Below are positions 53,739-63,389 of a stretch of 64,000 bases of DNA, piece by piece (the stretch's first letter is position 1; the number at the start of each line of letters is the position of its first letter). A model generated the notes under the pieces. It saw only the letters and a program-made list of their open reading frames with translations, was not told where the DNA came from and searched no databases. The stretch comes from Bacillota bacterium (GTDB lineage Bacteria > Bacillota > Clostridia > Oscillospirales > Ruminococcaceae), in assembly GCA_023413185.1 (NCBI GenBank), contig JAEZQD010000098.1:22595-86594 (forward strand). The letters run 5' to 3'. The translations under genes and the position numbers were made by a program.

Positions 53739-54263
53739 TCACTTTCTCAGGGAGAGATATTCCTCCAAGGTAATGGCATACACCGTCGTGATTCCGTTAA
53801 CTTCGTCGGGCAGTTCTGCTAGTAGCTTCATGTCGTTTTTCTGCGCCACTTTTTGAGAAGCAAGGTTAGTGTATTTCATATAGGAATAAACCTTACTAAG
53901 CCCCAGCACATCAAACGCGTAGTTTCTGCATGCTCGCGCCGCTTCGGTGGCATAGCCTTTGCCTGTGTGGACCTTGTTAATATGGTAGCCTATCTCGGGC
54001 TCTAAGCTGCCGTTTATGTTCTGCATCGTAATCCCGCAATCGCCGAGAAACAGGTTACCCTCCTTGAGTAGTACCGCCCACAGCCCGAATCCGTAGGTCG
54101 CATAGTTCTGGATGTTCCATGCAATCCATCCTTCAGTTTTTTCGCGGGTAAACGGTTGGGGGTAGTGCTGCATCGACACGGGGTCGGAAAGTATCTCGTG
54201 TAAGGCATCCGCATCATTCATGGTCAATTGCCGTAAAATAAGTCTCTGGGTTTCAAGCTTCAT
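53739..54263 (-). CDS. GNAT acetyltransferase (RimJ/RimL type)
   Basis: 174 aa from ATG 54263, with GAGGTG 5-6 nt upstream; a GTG at 54272 lacks a site. KLETQRLILRQLTMNDADAL, IGYHINKVHTGKGYATEAAR and the acetyl-CoA loop GKGYATEA mark the RimJ/RimL branch that acetylates protein N-termini or small amines. Solitary, transcribed against the pur operon. Confidence 0.9.
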   Translation of the reverse strand: MKLETQRLILRQLTMNDADALHEILSDPVSMQHYPQPFTREKTEGWIAWNIQNYATYGFGLWAVLLKEGNLFLGDCGITMQNINGSLEPEIGYHINKVHTGKGYATEAARACRNYAFDVLGLSKVYSYMKYTNLASQKVAQKNDMKLLAELPDEVNGITTVYAITLEEYLSLRK

Positions 54264-54515
54264 ACAGTTCACCTCGTTATATTGTTGTTGCAGCCGCTCG
54301 GCTCGAAGGAGCAGATGATCCGTTCGTTGTCCGTTACGCCATTATGCCACACCTGACGCAAACAAACAAGCTGTTGCGCCCGTTTCCTGTAAAAAAGTTA
54401 GCGGCAAGGGGCTGAGTACCATATGGCGTGCGTGCGATTACCCCAAAGGTGTATGACTTAAGCAAAAAATCCCATAATAAGGCGAAAGAGATTAACCGTA
54501 TTGCGGGGTGTTTAT

Positions 54516-56162
54516 TTGAACGAGTTCACCATGACAAACGCGCAAAAACGTGCGCTGACACTGTTTTGCATAATGATTATCGGCTTTTCTGCGCTGTTTT
54601 TGCGTATCTTTTTGGTCTCGACGGGGGACGAGCTGCAGGCGGTGGCAAAAAGCCAAAGCTCGTATACCCTAACCCTTGACCAAAGCCGCGGCATGATATA
54701 CGACTGCGCGTTTCGACCGCTTGTGGGTAGCACCGATGGCTATGTGCTTTCCGTACTGCCCGGCGATGAGGCGGCAGCGGCGCTTGTAAAGGCTGTACCC
54801 TTTGCAGAGCGGGAGAAGGTGCTAAAGCTAGTTGAAAGCGGCAGACCGTTTTTATACCAAACCGATTCCCCCTATATCGACGCGCAGGGCATCACCGTAT
54901 TTACCGTTAAACAACGGTATGGGATAAAGCAGCTTGCCTGCCATGTCATCGGGCACCTGGACGGCGAAGGGGTGGGGGTGTACGGCATTGAACGGGCATA
55001 CGACGCGCTGCTTGCGGCAAACAGCGGCAAGCTGACGGTTACCTATGCGGTGGATGCGCTGCGCCGTCCGATTGCAAATAGTTCGCCCGAGATATCGAGA
55101 GAAAACTACCACAACCGCGAGGGTGTAGTGCTGACCATCGACGCGCAGATACAGCAGATTGCCGAGGAGGAGGGCGCGCGCCTGATAGAGAAGGGCGCCG
55201 TCGTGGTCATGGAGGCGGCGACCGGTAAGCTGCGCGCCGTGGCGTCTTTCCCTGCCTTCGACCCAAGCAACGTTGCGGCAAGCTTAAGCGATCCCAACTC
55301 CCCGCTTATCAACCGCTGCTATGCGGCATATAATGTGGGCTCTACCTTTAAGCTGTGCGGGGTCTCCGCCGCGCTGGAAGCGGGTGTGGCCAAAGACTTT
55401 ACCTATACCTGCACCGGCAGCACCGAGGTAAACGGCATACGGTACTATTGCCACAATCGGGCGGGGCATGGGGAGCTGAATCTCGACCAAGCCATGCAGC
55501 ACTCCTGCAACCCGTACTTTATTAACCTTGCGCTGGGCACCGGCTACGACAAGCTGTACGAGATGGCGGTGCGGTTCAGCTTTGGCAAGGCAAACAGCTT
55601 AACAGAGGTGACACGCACCGCGGCGGGTACACTGCCCACCATGCAAAGCCTGCGCAACAACGCAGTGCTATCCAACTTCTCGTTCGGGCAGGGCGAGCTT
55701 ACCGCCACCCCCATACAGATAGCGCGTATGATTGCCGTGTTTGCAAACGGGGGAACCCTGGTTACCCCGACGCTTGTGGAGGGGATATCCGACGAAACGG
55801 GAACAACGGTTTTAGCCCCCTACGAGCCCGCAGCCTCGTACCGTATGCTGTCGAGCACAAACGCCGACATCGTCAGGCAGCTGATGGTAAACGTTGTGAA
55901 CACCGGCAGCGGCAAGCAGGCAAAGCCCATAGAGGATGGCGCGGGCGGAAAGACCGGTTCTGCGCAGACGGGCGTATATGATGAAGAGGGCAAAGAGATT
56001 GTTCACGCATGGTTTTCGGGCTTTTTCCCCGCCGAGAACCCGAAGTATGTCATCGTTGTGCTCAACGAGGGCATGGACTCGGGCGGCGACTGGTCGGCGC
56101 CGGTGTTTCGCGAGATTGCCGACCGCATACACAACCTAGAAAAGCGCAGGGAGCAGCAGTAA
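54516..56162 (+). CDS. Class B penicillin-binding protein (transpeptidase)
   Basis: 548 aa if TTG 54516 is the start (GGGGTG 5 nt upstream); TTG 54501 and ATG 54531 are in frame and possible. An N-terminal membrane anchor (LTLFCIMIIGFSALFLRIFL) is followed by the dimerisation domain (RGMIYDCAFRPLVGS). The transpeptidase motifs are SxxK in YNVGSTFKL, SxN in QHSCNPYF and KTG in GGKTGSAQTG. There is no PASTA domain. It cross-links peptidoglycan outside the membrane and resembles FtsI/SpoVD/PBP2 paralogues. Monocistronic; the specific role (division or sporulation) is not readable. Confidence 0.9.
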   Translation: MNEFTMTNAQKRALTLFCIMIIGFSALFLRIFLVSTGDELQAVAKSQSSYTLTLDQSRGMIYDCAFRPLVGSTDGYVLSVLPGDEAAAALVKAVPFAEREKVLKLVESGRPFLYQTDSPYIDAQGITVFTVKQRYGIKQLACHVIGHLDGEGVGVYGIERAYDALLAANSGKLTVTYAVDALRRPIANSSPEISRENYHNREGVVLTIDAQIQQIAEEEGARLIEKGAVVVMEAATGKLRAVASFPAFDPSNVAASLSDPNSPLINRCYAAYNVGSTFKLCGVSAALEAGVAKDFTYTCTGSTEVNGIRYYCHNRAGHGELNLDQAMQHSCNPYFINLALGTGYDKLYEMAVRFSFGKANSLTEVTRTAAGTLPTMQSLRNNAVLSNFSFGQGELTATPIQIARMIAVFANGGTLVTPTLVEGISDETGTTVLAPYEPAASYRMLSSTNADIVRQLMVNVVNTGSGKQAKPIEDGAGGKTGSAQTGVYDEEGKEIVHAWFSGFFPAENPKYVIVVLNEGMDSGGDWSAPVFREIADRIHNLEKRREQQ

Positions 56163-56182
56163 TAATTCTTTAAAATGGGTGT

Positions 56183-56211
56183 TGCATTTCACCCGACTGC
56201 ATGCTATAATC
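56183..56211 (+). promoter_or_regulatory. Strong promoter ahead of the candidate ncRNA
   Basis: TTGCAT (56183-56188) and a perfect TATAAT (56206-56211) with a 17-bp spacer. Transcription should start near 56218. Confidence 0.8.
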
Positions 56212-56217
56212 GCAATT

Positions 56218-56601
56218 GTTCGGTTAAAAGAGCCGGGCGGAGCTACAGGCAAAGAAACACTTGACCAAACTTGCCTCGCGAGAGCGGTGTAAGGGAAAAA
56301 GGCCGCGGACAGCTGGTCGAATGCCGGTTGGCAACTTTGTTGCCTTATTGATTGAGCGCTATGCTCTGAATTTTATAAGTCGGGTGACGGAAGCACGGTT
56401 CGCGTCACATTTCACTTGTGAGACAATCAATAAGAGTGGTAAAAGTAGAGTAGTTCTTGCTATATAGACTCTGAATGAAGTAAACACATTATGCAATAAA
56501 TAAGGCGATATCGCTTCGCCCATAAATAAAACATAGTGTAAATCTGCTCAAGTGGAACGGTGACCTGATGTCACTTTATTCTGCTTGAGTTTTTTTGTTT
56601 T
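56218..56601 (+). ncRNA. Candidate structured non-coding RNA, about 385 nt
   Basis: The region runs from a consensus promoter to an intrinsic terminator with no convincing gene inside. It contains many short hairpins: AGGCAA/TTGCCT, GGCAAC TTT GTTGCC, GTGACG/CGTCAC, TTTCAC/GTGAGA and GGCGA/TCGCC. The size is that of tmRNA, RNase P RNA or a large orphan RNA, but the tmRNA start and tag, and the RNase P GAGGAAAGTCC and ACAGAA motifs, are absent. It could be a large orphan RNA or a long leader of speD, although the terminator lies upstream of speD. A 68-codon frame at 56261 lacks a ribosome binding site. Confidence 0.55.
56547..56601 (+). terminator. Terminator of the candidate ncRNA
   Basis: CTCAAG/CTTGAG outer arms enclose GTGAC CTGAT GTCAC, followed by TTTTTTTGTTTTT. 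It ends about 35 bp before speD. Confidence 0.8.
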
Positions 56602-56636
56602 TATTGACTAATACTAACTTGGAAGAGGGATGATGC

Positions 56637-57413
56637 ATGGTGGAAAGCAAGCTGAAGCTTTATGGTTTTAATAACCTCACGAAGTCCTTAAGCTTTAATA
56701 TCTATGACGTATGCTACGCAAAGAGCGAGCGGGAACAGCGCGATTACATCGCCTATGTCGACGAGCAGTACAATTCGGAGCGTCTGACAAGTATTTTAAG
56801 CCACCTTACCGAGATGATCGGGGCGCAGGTGCTTAACATCTCGCGTCAGGACTACGACCCGCAGGGCGCGAGCGTCACCTTTTTGATTGCCGAGGGCAAA
56901 ACCGTTTCGCCCCCCGCCAACGATACGGTGGTTGCGCACCTAGATAAAAGCCACGTGACGGTGCACACCTTCCCCGAGTTTCATCCCGACACCTCGATTG
57001 CCACCTTTCGCGTGGACATCGACGTCGCCACCTGCGGCGAGATTACCCCGCTTTCTACCCTTGATTACCTGATCGGCAGCTTTGACTCCGACATCATCAC
57101 AATGGACTACCGCGTGCGCGGCTTTACGCGTGACATGGGCGGAAAAAAGCTGTTTTTGGACCATTACATCTCCTCTATTCAGGACTACATCGACGCAAAA
57201 ACCCTAGAACGCTACGACGCCATTGACATTAACGTGTATCAGGCAAACCTGTTTCACACCAAGATGCTGATTAAGGACGTGGACCTGAAAAACTACCTGT
57301 TTAATACCGATGTGTATGAGCTGCCGCCCAAAACCCGCCTTGCCATAACCAACAGCCTGCGGCAGGAGATGATAGAAATCTACAGCGAAATGAGCATCTA
57401 TTCCAAGCGATAA
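56637..57413 (+). CDS. speD: S-adenosylmethionine decarboxylase proenzyme, E. coli type
   Basis: 258 aa from ATG 56637, close to the 264 aa of E. coli SpeD and about twice the length of the Bacillus/Thermotoga class. The self-cleavage site is [13 protein letters not shown]; the serine there becomes the pyruvoyl group. It supplies decarboxylated AdoMet, the aminopropyl donor for SpeE. First gene of the polyamine cluster, separated by 299 bp from speA. Confidence 0.93.
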   Translation: MVESKLKLYGFNNLTKSLSFNIYDVCYAKSEREQRDYIAYVDEQYNSERLTSILSHLTEMIGAQVLNISRQDYDPQGASVTFLIAEGKTVSPPANDTVVAHLDKSHVTVHTFPEFHPDTSIATFRVDIDVATCGEITPLSTLDYLIGSFDSDIITMDYRVRGFTRDMGGKKLFLDHYISSIQDYIDAKTLERYDAIDINVYQANLFHTKMLIKDVDLKNYLFNTDVYELPPKTRLAITNSLRQEMIEIYSEMSIYSKR

Positions 57414-57712
57414 CCGCGAATCATGCAATACACACGCAAAAGTATACGATTTGTAGAACAATGCGGACTGGCAAAAAGTAACCGCTTGCGCCGCCTTGCG
57501 GTGCGTTTTGGGGGGTTTACCCTCCTTGATGATGCGTCCTTCTTTGACGCAAATGGTGTTTTTGTGCGCATTGCGTTTGGCAAAAGAGGATATGCGGCAG
57601 AAGATGCGCGAAAAACCGCAAACGGGTTATATTGTTAGCTAAATATACTTTATGTAACACAATTATCGGGAAAATTCGTCCCGTGACAGAATTTGCAAGG
57701 AGGGGCAACGCA
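57414..57712. other. Intergenic region between speD and speA
   Basis: A TGCGTC/GACGCA hairpin and a GGGGGG/CCCTCC hairpin are visible, but no strong terminator or promoter. A 71-codon frame at 57423 has no ribosome binding site and atypical composition, so I do not call it. Confidence 0.4.
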
Positions 57713-59170
57713 GTGAAGCAGCTTGACCAGAACAGCGCGCCTATTGCGCAGGCGCTTGCCACCCTGCGCACCAACCGCGTGGTTCCGTTTGATGTTCCCG
57801 GGCATAAGCGGGGCAGGGGCAACCGCGAGCTCGCCGACTTCTTAGGCGAGCGGTGCATGTCGGTGGACGTGAACTCGATGAAGCCGCTCGACAACCTGTG
57901 CCACCCCGTTTCGGTTATCCGCGAGGCGGAACAGCTTGCCGCCGATGCCTTTGGCGCGGCGCACGCCTTCTTTATGGTGGGGGGTACGACCTCGGCGGTT
58001 CAGGCGATGGTGCTAACCGCCTGCGGTGCGGGCGATAAGATTATACTGCCGCGCAACGTGCACCGCAGCGTAATCAACGCGCTGGTGCTGTGCGGCGCAA
58101 CGCCGGTATACGTCAACCCCCATACCGACGACCGTCTTGGCATTGCGCTTGGCATGTCGGTGGCGGAGGTGCAGGATGCCATTGCCGCAAACCCCGACGC
58201 AAAGGCGGTACTGGTGAACAACCCAACCTACTACGGCGTGTGCTCCAACCTGCGCGCCATTACCGAGCTTGCCCATAACAACGGCATGCTGATGCTGTGC
58301 GACGAGGCACACGGTACCCACCTGTATTTTGGCGCCGACCTGCCCCTGTCGGGCATGGCGGCGGGCGCGGACTTTGCGTCGGTCAGCATGCACAAGTCGG
58401 GCGGCTCGCTTACGCAAAGCTCGCTGCTACTAACGGGCGAAGGGGTAAACCACGACCATGTGCGCCAGATAATTAACCTCACCCAGACTACAAGCGGCTC
58501 GTACCTGCTGCTGGCAAGCCTTGATATCTCGCGCAAAAACCTTGCCCTAAACGGGAAAACAATCTTTGCGCAGGTGGCAGAGATGGCCCGGTACGCCCGC
58601 GAGGAGATTAACGCAATCGGGGACTACTACGCGTTTTCGCGCGAGCGGGTAAACGGCGACACCGTGTTTGATTTTGACCACACCAAGCTTTCGGTGCACA
58701 CGCTCGACACCGGGCTTGCGGGTATCGAGGTGTACGACATCCTGCGCGACCAGTACGATATCCAGATTGAGTTCGGTGACCTCGCAAACGTGTTAGCCTA
58801 CCTTTCGGTGGGCGACCGCCCGCGCGATTTGGAACGGCTGGTGGGTGCGCTGGGCGAGATTCGCAGGCGGTTTAAAAAGAGCCGTATGGGCATGATGACG
58901 CAGGAGTACGTCGCGCCTGTTGTAGCCGAAACACCCCAAACCGCATTCTACGCGGGGAAGACGACCATGTCCCTTACGCACAGTGCGGGGCAGATAAGCG
59001 GCGAGTTTATCATGAGCTACCCGCCGGGTATTCCGATACTCGCCCCGGGCGAGCGGATAACCGAAGCCGTCATTGCGCACATCCGCTACGCGAAGGAGCG
59101 CGGCTGCTTCTTAACCGGCACCGAGGATCTGGACGTAGAGAACATCAACGTACTAAAGGGGAGGGCATAG
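57713..59170 (+). CDS. speA: Arginine/ornithine/lysine decarboxylase, probably SpeA
   Basis: 485 aa from GTG 57713, which follows AGGAGGGG; an upstream in-frame TTG gives a longer N-terminus without a site. Fold I PLP enzyme of the Orn/Lys/Arg decarboxylase family: FDVPGHKRGRGN, LMLCDEAHGTHLYF (the PLP-contacting Asp-His), SVSMHKSGGSLTQSS with the Schiff-base lysine. The agmatinase gene downstream argues for arginine as substrate, giving agmatine. The length matches the shorter Firmicute type (SpeA/YaaO). Confidence 0.9.
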   Translation: MKQLDQNSAPIAQALATLRTNRVVPFDVPGHKRGRGNRELADFLGERCMSVDVNSMKPLDNLCHPVSVIREAEQLAADAFGAAHAFFMVGGTTSAVQAMVLTACGAGDKIILPRNVHRSVINALVLCGATPVYVNPHTDDRLGIALGMSVAEVQDAIAANPDAKAVLVNNPTYYGVCSNLRAITELAHNNGMLMLCDEAHGTHLYFGADLPLSGMAAGADFASVSMHKSGGSLTQSSLLLTGEGVNHDHVRQIINLTQTTSGSYLLLASLDISRKNLALNGKTIFAQVAEMARYAREEINAIGDYYAFSRERVNGDTVFDFDHTKLSVHTLDTGLAGIEVYDILRDQYDIQIEFGDLANVLAYLSVGDRPRDLERLVGALGEIRRRFKKSRMGMMTQEYVAPVVAETPQTAFYAGKTTMSLTHSAGQISGEFIMSYPPGIPILAPGERITEAVIAHIRYAKERGCFLTGTEDLDVENINVLKGRA

Positions 59171-59172
59171 GC

Positions 59173-60033
59173 ATGGAGCTGTGGTTTACCGAAAAGCACA
59201 CCCCAAACGTCAAGCTTTCCGTTCGGGCGGATCGCCAGCTTGCGAGCGTGCAGAGCGACTTTCAGCGCATCGACGTATTCGAGTCGCCGGAGTTCGGGCG
59301 GTTTTTAACGCTGGACGGGTTTATGATGCTCACCGAAAAGGATGAGTTTATCTACCACGAGATGATTGTGCATGTGCCCATGGCGGTGCACCCAAGCCCC
59401 AAAAAGGTATTGCTGATTGGCGCCGGTGATGGTGGTGCCGCGCGGGAGCTGTGCCGTTACGAGAGTGTTGAGCACATAGACCTGGTCGAGATTGACGAGG
59501 AGGTCGTGCGCATCTGTAAGCAGCACCTGCCGTTTACGGCGTGCTCGTTTGACGATACGCGCATTCACGTCCATTACGAGGACGGGCTGAAGTTTGTGCG
59601 CCGCCACGAGGACGAGTACGACCTGATTATCGTCGATTCCACCGACCCGTTCGGTCCCGGAGAGGGGCTATTTGCCGCCGAGTTCTACGGCAGCTGCTAC
59701 AAGGCGCTGAAGGGCGACGGCATTATGGTCAACCAGCACGAAAGCCCGTTTTACGACTCGGATGCCTCGGAGGTGCGGCGCGCGCACAAGCGCATCTTCG
59801 ACGCGTTTCCGCTGTGCAGGGTATACCAAGCGCACATCCCCACCTATCCGTCGGGGCATTGGCTGTTCGGGTTTGCCTCAAAACGCTACCACCCCGTGCG
59901 CGACCTGGATGACGCGCGTTGGAACGAGCTGGGGATACAAACCCGCTATTACAACACGAACCTGCACAAGGGGTGCTTTGCCCTGCCAAACTATGTAGAG
60001 GAGCTGCTCAAGTATGCGGAAGCTGAATATTGA
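59173..60033 (+). CDS. speE: Spermidine synthase SpeE
   Basis: 286 aa, ATG 2 nt after the speA stop. LTLDGFMMLTEKDEFIYHEM, LIGAGDGGAARELCRY (nucleotide loop), IIVDSTDPFGPGEGLF and the gate segment are typical of aminopropyltransferases. It transfers the aminopropyl group from decarboxylated AdoMet to putrescine. It overlaps speB by 20 bp. Confidence 0.95.
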   Translation: MELWFTEKHTPNVKLSVRADRQLASVQSDFQRIDVFESPEFGRFLTLDGFMMLTEKDEFIYHEMIVHVPMAVHPSPKKVLLIGAGDGGAARELCRYESVEHIDLVEIDEEVVRICKQHLPFTACSFDDTRIHVHYEDGLKFVRRHEDEYDLIIVDSTDPFGPGEGLFAAEFYGSCYKALKGDGIMVNQHESPFYDSDASEVRRAHKRIFDAFPLCRVYQAHIPTYPSGHWLFGFASKRYHPVRDLDDARWNELGIQTRYYNTNLHKGCFALPNYVEELLKYAEAEY

Positions 60034-60868
60034 GACCTTTCTCGGCTGCGACACGCCGTTTGAGGACGCCGATATTGTGCTGTTTGGCGCGCCCTACGAC
60101 AGCACCACCTCCTACCGCCCCGGCGCGCGCTTCGGCAGCCGCGCCATCCGCTCGGAGTCGTACGGCATCGAGACATACAGCCCTTACCAAGACAAAGACC
60201 TTGGGCAGTTTGCGGTGTGCGACATCGGCGACTTGGAGCTGAGCATGGGCGCGCCCGAGCAGATGCTTACCGAGATTGAGGCGTGTACAGGCGAACTGCT
60301 TGACAGTGGCAAGCTGCCCGTAATGCTGGGCGGCGAGCACCTTGTCACGCTTGGCGCGGTACGCGCTGCGGCAAAGCGATACCCCGACCTGCACATCCTG
60401 CACCTGGACGCTCACGCCGACCTGCGGGAAGACTATCTGGGGCAGCGCTTATCCCACGCCTCGGTGATGCGCCGCGCGTGGGAGCTTGTGGGCGACGGGC
60501 GCATCTTTCAGTTTGGCATTCGCTCGGGGGATAAAAGCGAGTTTGATTGGGCACCCGGTCACGTTGCGATGCACCGCTTTGACCTTGACGGCATTACCGA
60601 ATGCATTGCGTCCCTTGCGGGCAGACCCGTGTACATCACCATCGACCTGGATGTGCTCGACCCGTCCATCTTCCCCGGCACGGGTACGCCCGAGGCGGGT
60701 GGCGTGGGATTTTTGCCGCTGTTGCAGGCAATCCTATCAATGGGCGCGCTTACGGCGGTGGGGTGTGACATCAACGAGCTGTGCCCGACCTATGACCAGA
60801 GCGGGGTCTCTACCGCGGTGGCATGCAAGCTAGTGCGCGAGCTGCTGCTCTCAATAGCAAAAAAGTGA
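60014..60868 (+). CDS. speB: Agmatinase SpeB
   Basis: 284 aa from ATG 60014. The binuclear manganese ligands of the ureohydrolase fold are in GGEHLVTLG, LDAHADLREDY and ITIDLDVLDPS. It hydrolyses agmatine to putrescine and urea, linking SpeA to SpeE. It begins within the last codons of speE, which implies coupled translation. Confidence 0.93.
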   Translation: MRKLNIETFLGCDTPFEDADIVLFGAPYDSTTSYRPGARFGSRAIRSESYGIETYSPYQDKDLGQFAVCDIGDLELSMGAPEQMLTEIEACTGELLDSGKLPVMLGGEHLVTLGAVRAAAKRYPDLHILHLDAHADLREDYLGQRLSHASVMRRAWELVGDGRIFQFGIRSGDKSEFDWAPGHVAMHRFDLDGITECIASLAGRPVYITIDLDVLDPSIFPGTGTPEAGGVGFLPLLQAILSMGALTAVGCDINELCPTYDQSGVSTAVACKLVRELLLSIAKK

Positions 60869-60966
60869 TGGATTGCGGTGTAATGGCATAATGCTTTACA
60901 CTGCGCAACTGAAATAGCAGACCCGACACGCGGGTACTGTCATGACGAAAGGATAGGGATACGACT

Positions 60967-62172
60967 ATGGGAAAAGCGCTGATTATCGGATGCGGCGGCG
61001 TAGCGAGCGTTGCCATACACAAGTGCTGCCAAAACAGCGGGGTGTTTGAGGAGATTTGCATCGCAAGCCGCACAAAAAGCAAATGCGACGCACTCAAGGA
61101 GATTCTCGACAAACAGTATGGAACAAGCAAGATAACCACCGCGCAGGTGGATGCGGACGATACCAAGCAGGTGGTCGCGCTCATTGAGCACACGCGCCCC
61201 GATGTGGTGCTTAACCTTGCGCTGCCTTATCAGGATCTATCCATTATGGAGGCGTGCCTTGCCACCAAAACACACTATATAGACACCGCAAACTACGAGC
61301 CGCCCGAGACCGCGAAGTTTGAATACTCGTGGCAGTGGGCGTACCGTGAGCGCTTTGAACAGGCGGGAATCACCGCGGTGCTGGGCAGCGGGTTTGACCC
61401 CGGCGTAACGGGCGTGTTCTCTGCCTATGCGCAGAAGCACCATTTTGACGAGATTCACACCATCGATATCCTGGACGCGAATGCGGGCGACCACGGCTAC
61501 CCGTTTGCCACCAACTTTAACCCCGAGATCAATATCCGCGAGGTAACCGCCAAGGGCAGCTACTGGGAGAACGGCGCGTGGGTAGAGACCGAGCCGATGG
61601 AGATTAAGCGGGTGTACAACTTCCCCGAGATCGGCGAAAAGGATATGTACCTGCTCCACCACGAGGAACTGGAAAGCCTTGCGGAGAACATCAAGGGCAT
61701 CAAACGCATCCGCTTCTTTATGACGTTTGGGCAGAGCTATCTCACCCATCTCAAATGCCTTGAGAATGTGGGCATGACCTCGATAGAGCCCATTGAGTTT
61801 GAGGGTAAGCAGATCATTCCGCTGCAGTTTTTAAAGGCGGTGCTGCCCGACCCCGCGTCCCTGGGACCGCGCACCAAGGGCAAAACCAACATCGGCTGCA
61901 TCTTCCGCGGCATAAAGGACGGCAAGGAGAAGGACTACTACCTGTACAACGTGTGCGACCATCAGGAGTGCTACCGCGAGGTGGGCTCTCAGGCGATTTC
62001 GTACACCACCGGTGTGCCCGCCATGATCGGCGCGATGCTGGTGATGAACGGCACATGGCAAAAACCCGGGGTATACAATGTCGAGGAGTTTGACCCAGAC
62101 CCGTTTATGGACGCGCTGAACAAGTGGGGGCTGCCGTGGCAGGAGAGCTTTACCCCCGATCTGGTGGATTAG
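60967..62172 (+). CDS. Carboxynorspermidine synthase (saccharopine dehydrogenase family)
   Basis: 401 aa from ATG 60967 with AAAGGA upstream. Rossmann start MGKALIIGCGGVASVAIHK, then YIDTANYEPPE and VLGSGFDPGVTGVFSAYA, as in carboxynorspermidine/carboxyspermidine dehydrogenase (Lys1-like). The enzyme condenses aspartate semialdehyde with putrescine or diaminopropane using NADPH. The decarboxylase nspC follows after 3 nt, which makes the assignment firm. Confidence 0.93.
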   Translation: MGKALIIGCGGVASVAIHKCCQNSGVFEEICIASRTKSKCDALKEILDKQYGTSKITTAQVDADDTKQVVALIEHTRPDVVLNLALPYQDLSIMEACLATKTHYIDTANYEPPETAKFEYSWQWAYRERFEQAGITAVLGSGFDPGVTGVFSAYAQKHHFDEIHTIDILDANAGDHGYPFATNFNPEINIREVTAKGSYWENGAWVETEPMEIKRVYNFPEIGEKDMYLLHHEELESLAENIKGIKRIRFFMTFGQSYLTHLKCLENVGMTSIEPIEFEGKQIIPLQFLKAVLPDPASLGPRTKGKTNIGCIFRGIKDGKEKDYYLYNVCDHQECYREVGSQAISYTTGVPAMIGAMLVMNGTWQKPGVYNVEEFDPDPFMDALNKWGLPWQESFTPDLVD

Positions 62173-62175
62173 GCA

Positions 62176-63321
62176 ATGGGGGTTTCGTTTGATATTACAC
62201 AGTTGACCACGCCGTGCTATGTGGTGGACAAAGCGTTGCTGGAGCAGAATCTAACCCGCCTGCGGGGTGTGGCGGACCGAACGGGCTGCCGCATCCTGCT
62301 TGCGCAAAAGGCGTTTTCCATGTACTATTTCTACCCGCTCATCGGGCGGTACCTGCATGGTACCACGGCAAGCGGGGTGTTTGAGGCGCGCCTTGGGCGC
62401 GAGGAGATGGGCGGCGAGACGCATATTTTTTCGCCCGCATACACCATGCGCGATTTTCTTGAAGCGGCGCAGCTTTGCGAGCATATGGTGTTTAACTCGT
62501 TTGGTCAGTGGCAAAGGTTTCGCGAGCACGCACTGCGGCTGAAACAGGAGCGGGGCACGAGCTTTGGTATCCGCATCAACCCCGAATGCTCCACCCAAAA
62601 CCACGGCATCTACGACCCGTGCGCGACCCATTCGCGCCTTGGCGTAACCCGCGAAAACTTTCGCGAGGAACTGCTGGACGGCATTGACGGGCTGCACTTT
62701 CACACCCTGTGCGAGCAGAATGCCGACGCGTTGCAGACCACCCTTGCGGCGGTGGAGCAGCGCTTTGGCGAGTTTTTGGGCAGGATGAAATGGGTAAACT
62801 TCGGCGGCGGGCACCACATCACCCGCAAGGACTACGACGTGGAGCTGCTGGAGCGCGAGATTGTTCGTTTTTCGCATAAATACGGTGTGCAGGTGTACCT
62901 CGAGCCGGGCGAGGCGGTTGCGCTGAACACGGGGTTTTTGGTCACCGAGGTCATTGACATCCTGCACAACGGCATGGATATCGCCATACTCGATACCTCC
63001 GCCGCCTGCCATATGCCCGACGTGCTGGAGATGCCCTATCGCCCCGAGATTGTGGGCGGGGCGTTGCCCGGCGAGAAGCGGCATACCTACCGCCTGGGCG
63101 GACCCACCTGCCTTGCGGGGGACGTGATAGGCGACTACTCGTTTGATGCCGCGCTGCGCATCGGCGACCGGCTTATTCTGTGCGATATGGCGCACTACTC
63201 GATGGTGAAGAACAACACCTTCAACGGCATGCCGCTGCCCGCTATCTATGCGGCGGAAAACGGCGAAACGGTGCCGGTAAAACGCTTCGGCTACGAGGAC
63301 TTTAAAGGGCGGCTGTCCTGA
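62176..63321 (+). CDS. nspC: Carboxynorspermidine/carboxyspermidine decarboxylase NspC
   Basis: 381 aa, alanine-racemase-fold PLP enzyme. LLAQKAFSMYYFYP holds the Schiff-base lysine, and GLHFHTLCEQNAD, VNFGGGHHITR, LEPGEAVALNTGFL and CDMAHYSMVKNNTFNGM are family signatures. It removes the carboxyl group from carboxyspermidine to give spermidine (or the nor-analogue). Last gene of the polyamine operon. Confidence 0.94.
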   Translation: MGVSFDITQLTTPCYVVDKALLEQNLTRLRGVADRTGCRILLAQKAFSMYYFYPLIGRYLHGTTASGVFEARLGREEMGGETHIFSPAYTMRDFLEAAQLCEHMVFNSFGQWQRFREHALRLKQERGTSFGIRINPECSTQNHGIYDPCATHSRLGVTRENFREELLDGIDGLHFHTLCEQNADALQTTLAAVEQRFGEFLGRMKWVNFGGGHHITRKDYDVELLEREIVRFSHKYGVQVYLEPGEAVALNTGFLVTEVIDILHNGMDIAILDTSAACHMPDVLEMPYRPEIVGGALPGEKRHTYRLGGPTCLAGDVIGDYSFDAALRIGDRLILCDMAHYSMVKNNTFNGMPLPAIYAAENGETVPVKRFGYEDFKGRLS

Positions 63322-63353
63322 CCAAAAGCATGCAGGGGGATGTCCCATTCAGA

Positions 63354-63382
63354 TTGACAATTCCCCCCTGCCGCTATATAAT
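63354..63382 (+). promoter_or_regulatory. Consensus promoter of alaS
   Basis: A perfect TTGACA (63354-63359) and TATAAT (63377-63382) with a 17-bp spacer. Confidence 0.93.
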
Positions 63383-63389
63383 GAGTGAT

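Noticed and set aside
56218..56601. tmRNA or RNase P RNA
   Set aside because: No tag-peptide frame or tRNA-Ala-like ends, and no GAGGAAAGTCC or ACAGAA motifs.
57423..57638. 71-codon frame between speD and speA
   Set aside because: No ribosome binding site and a composition unlike the neighbouring genes.
62251..63348. Minus-strand frame of 365 codons opposite nspC
   Set aside because: Shadow of a GC-rich gene; the plus strand has all NspC motifs.
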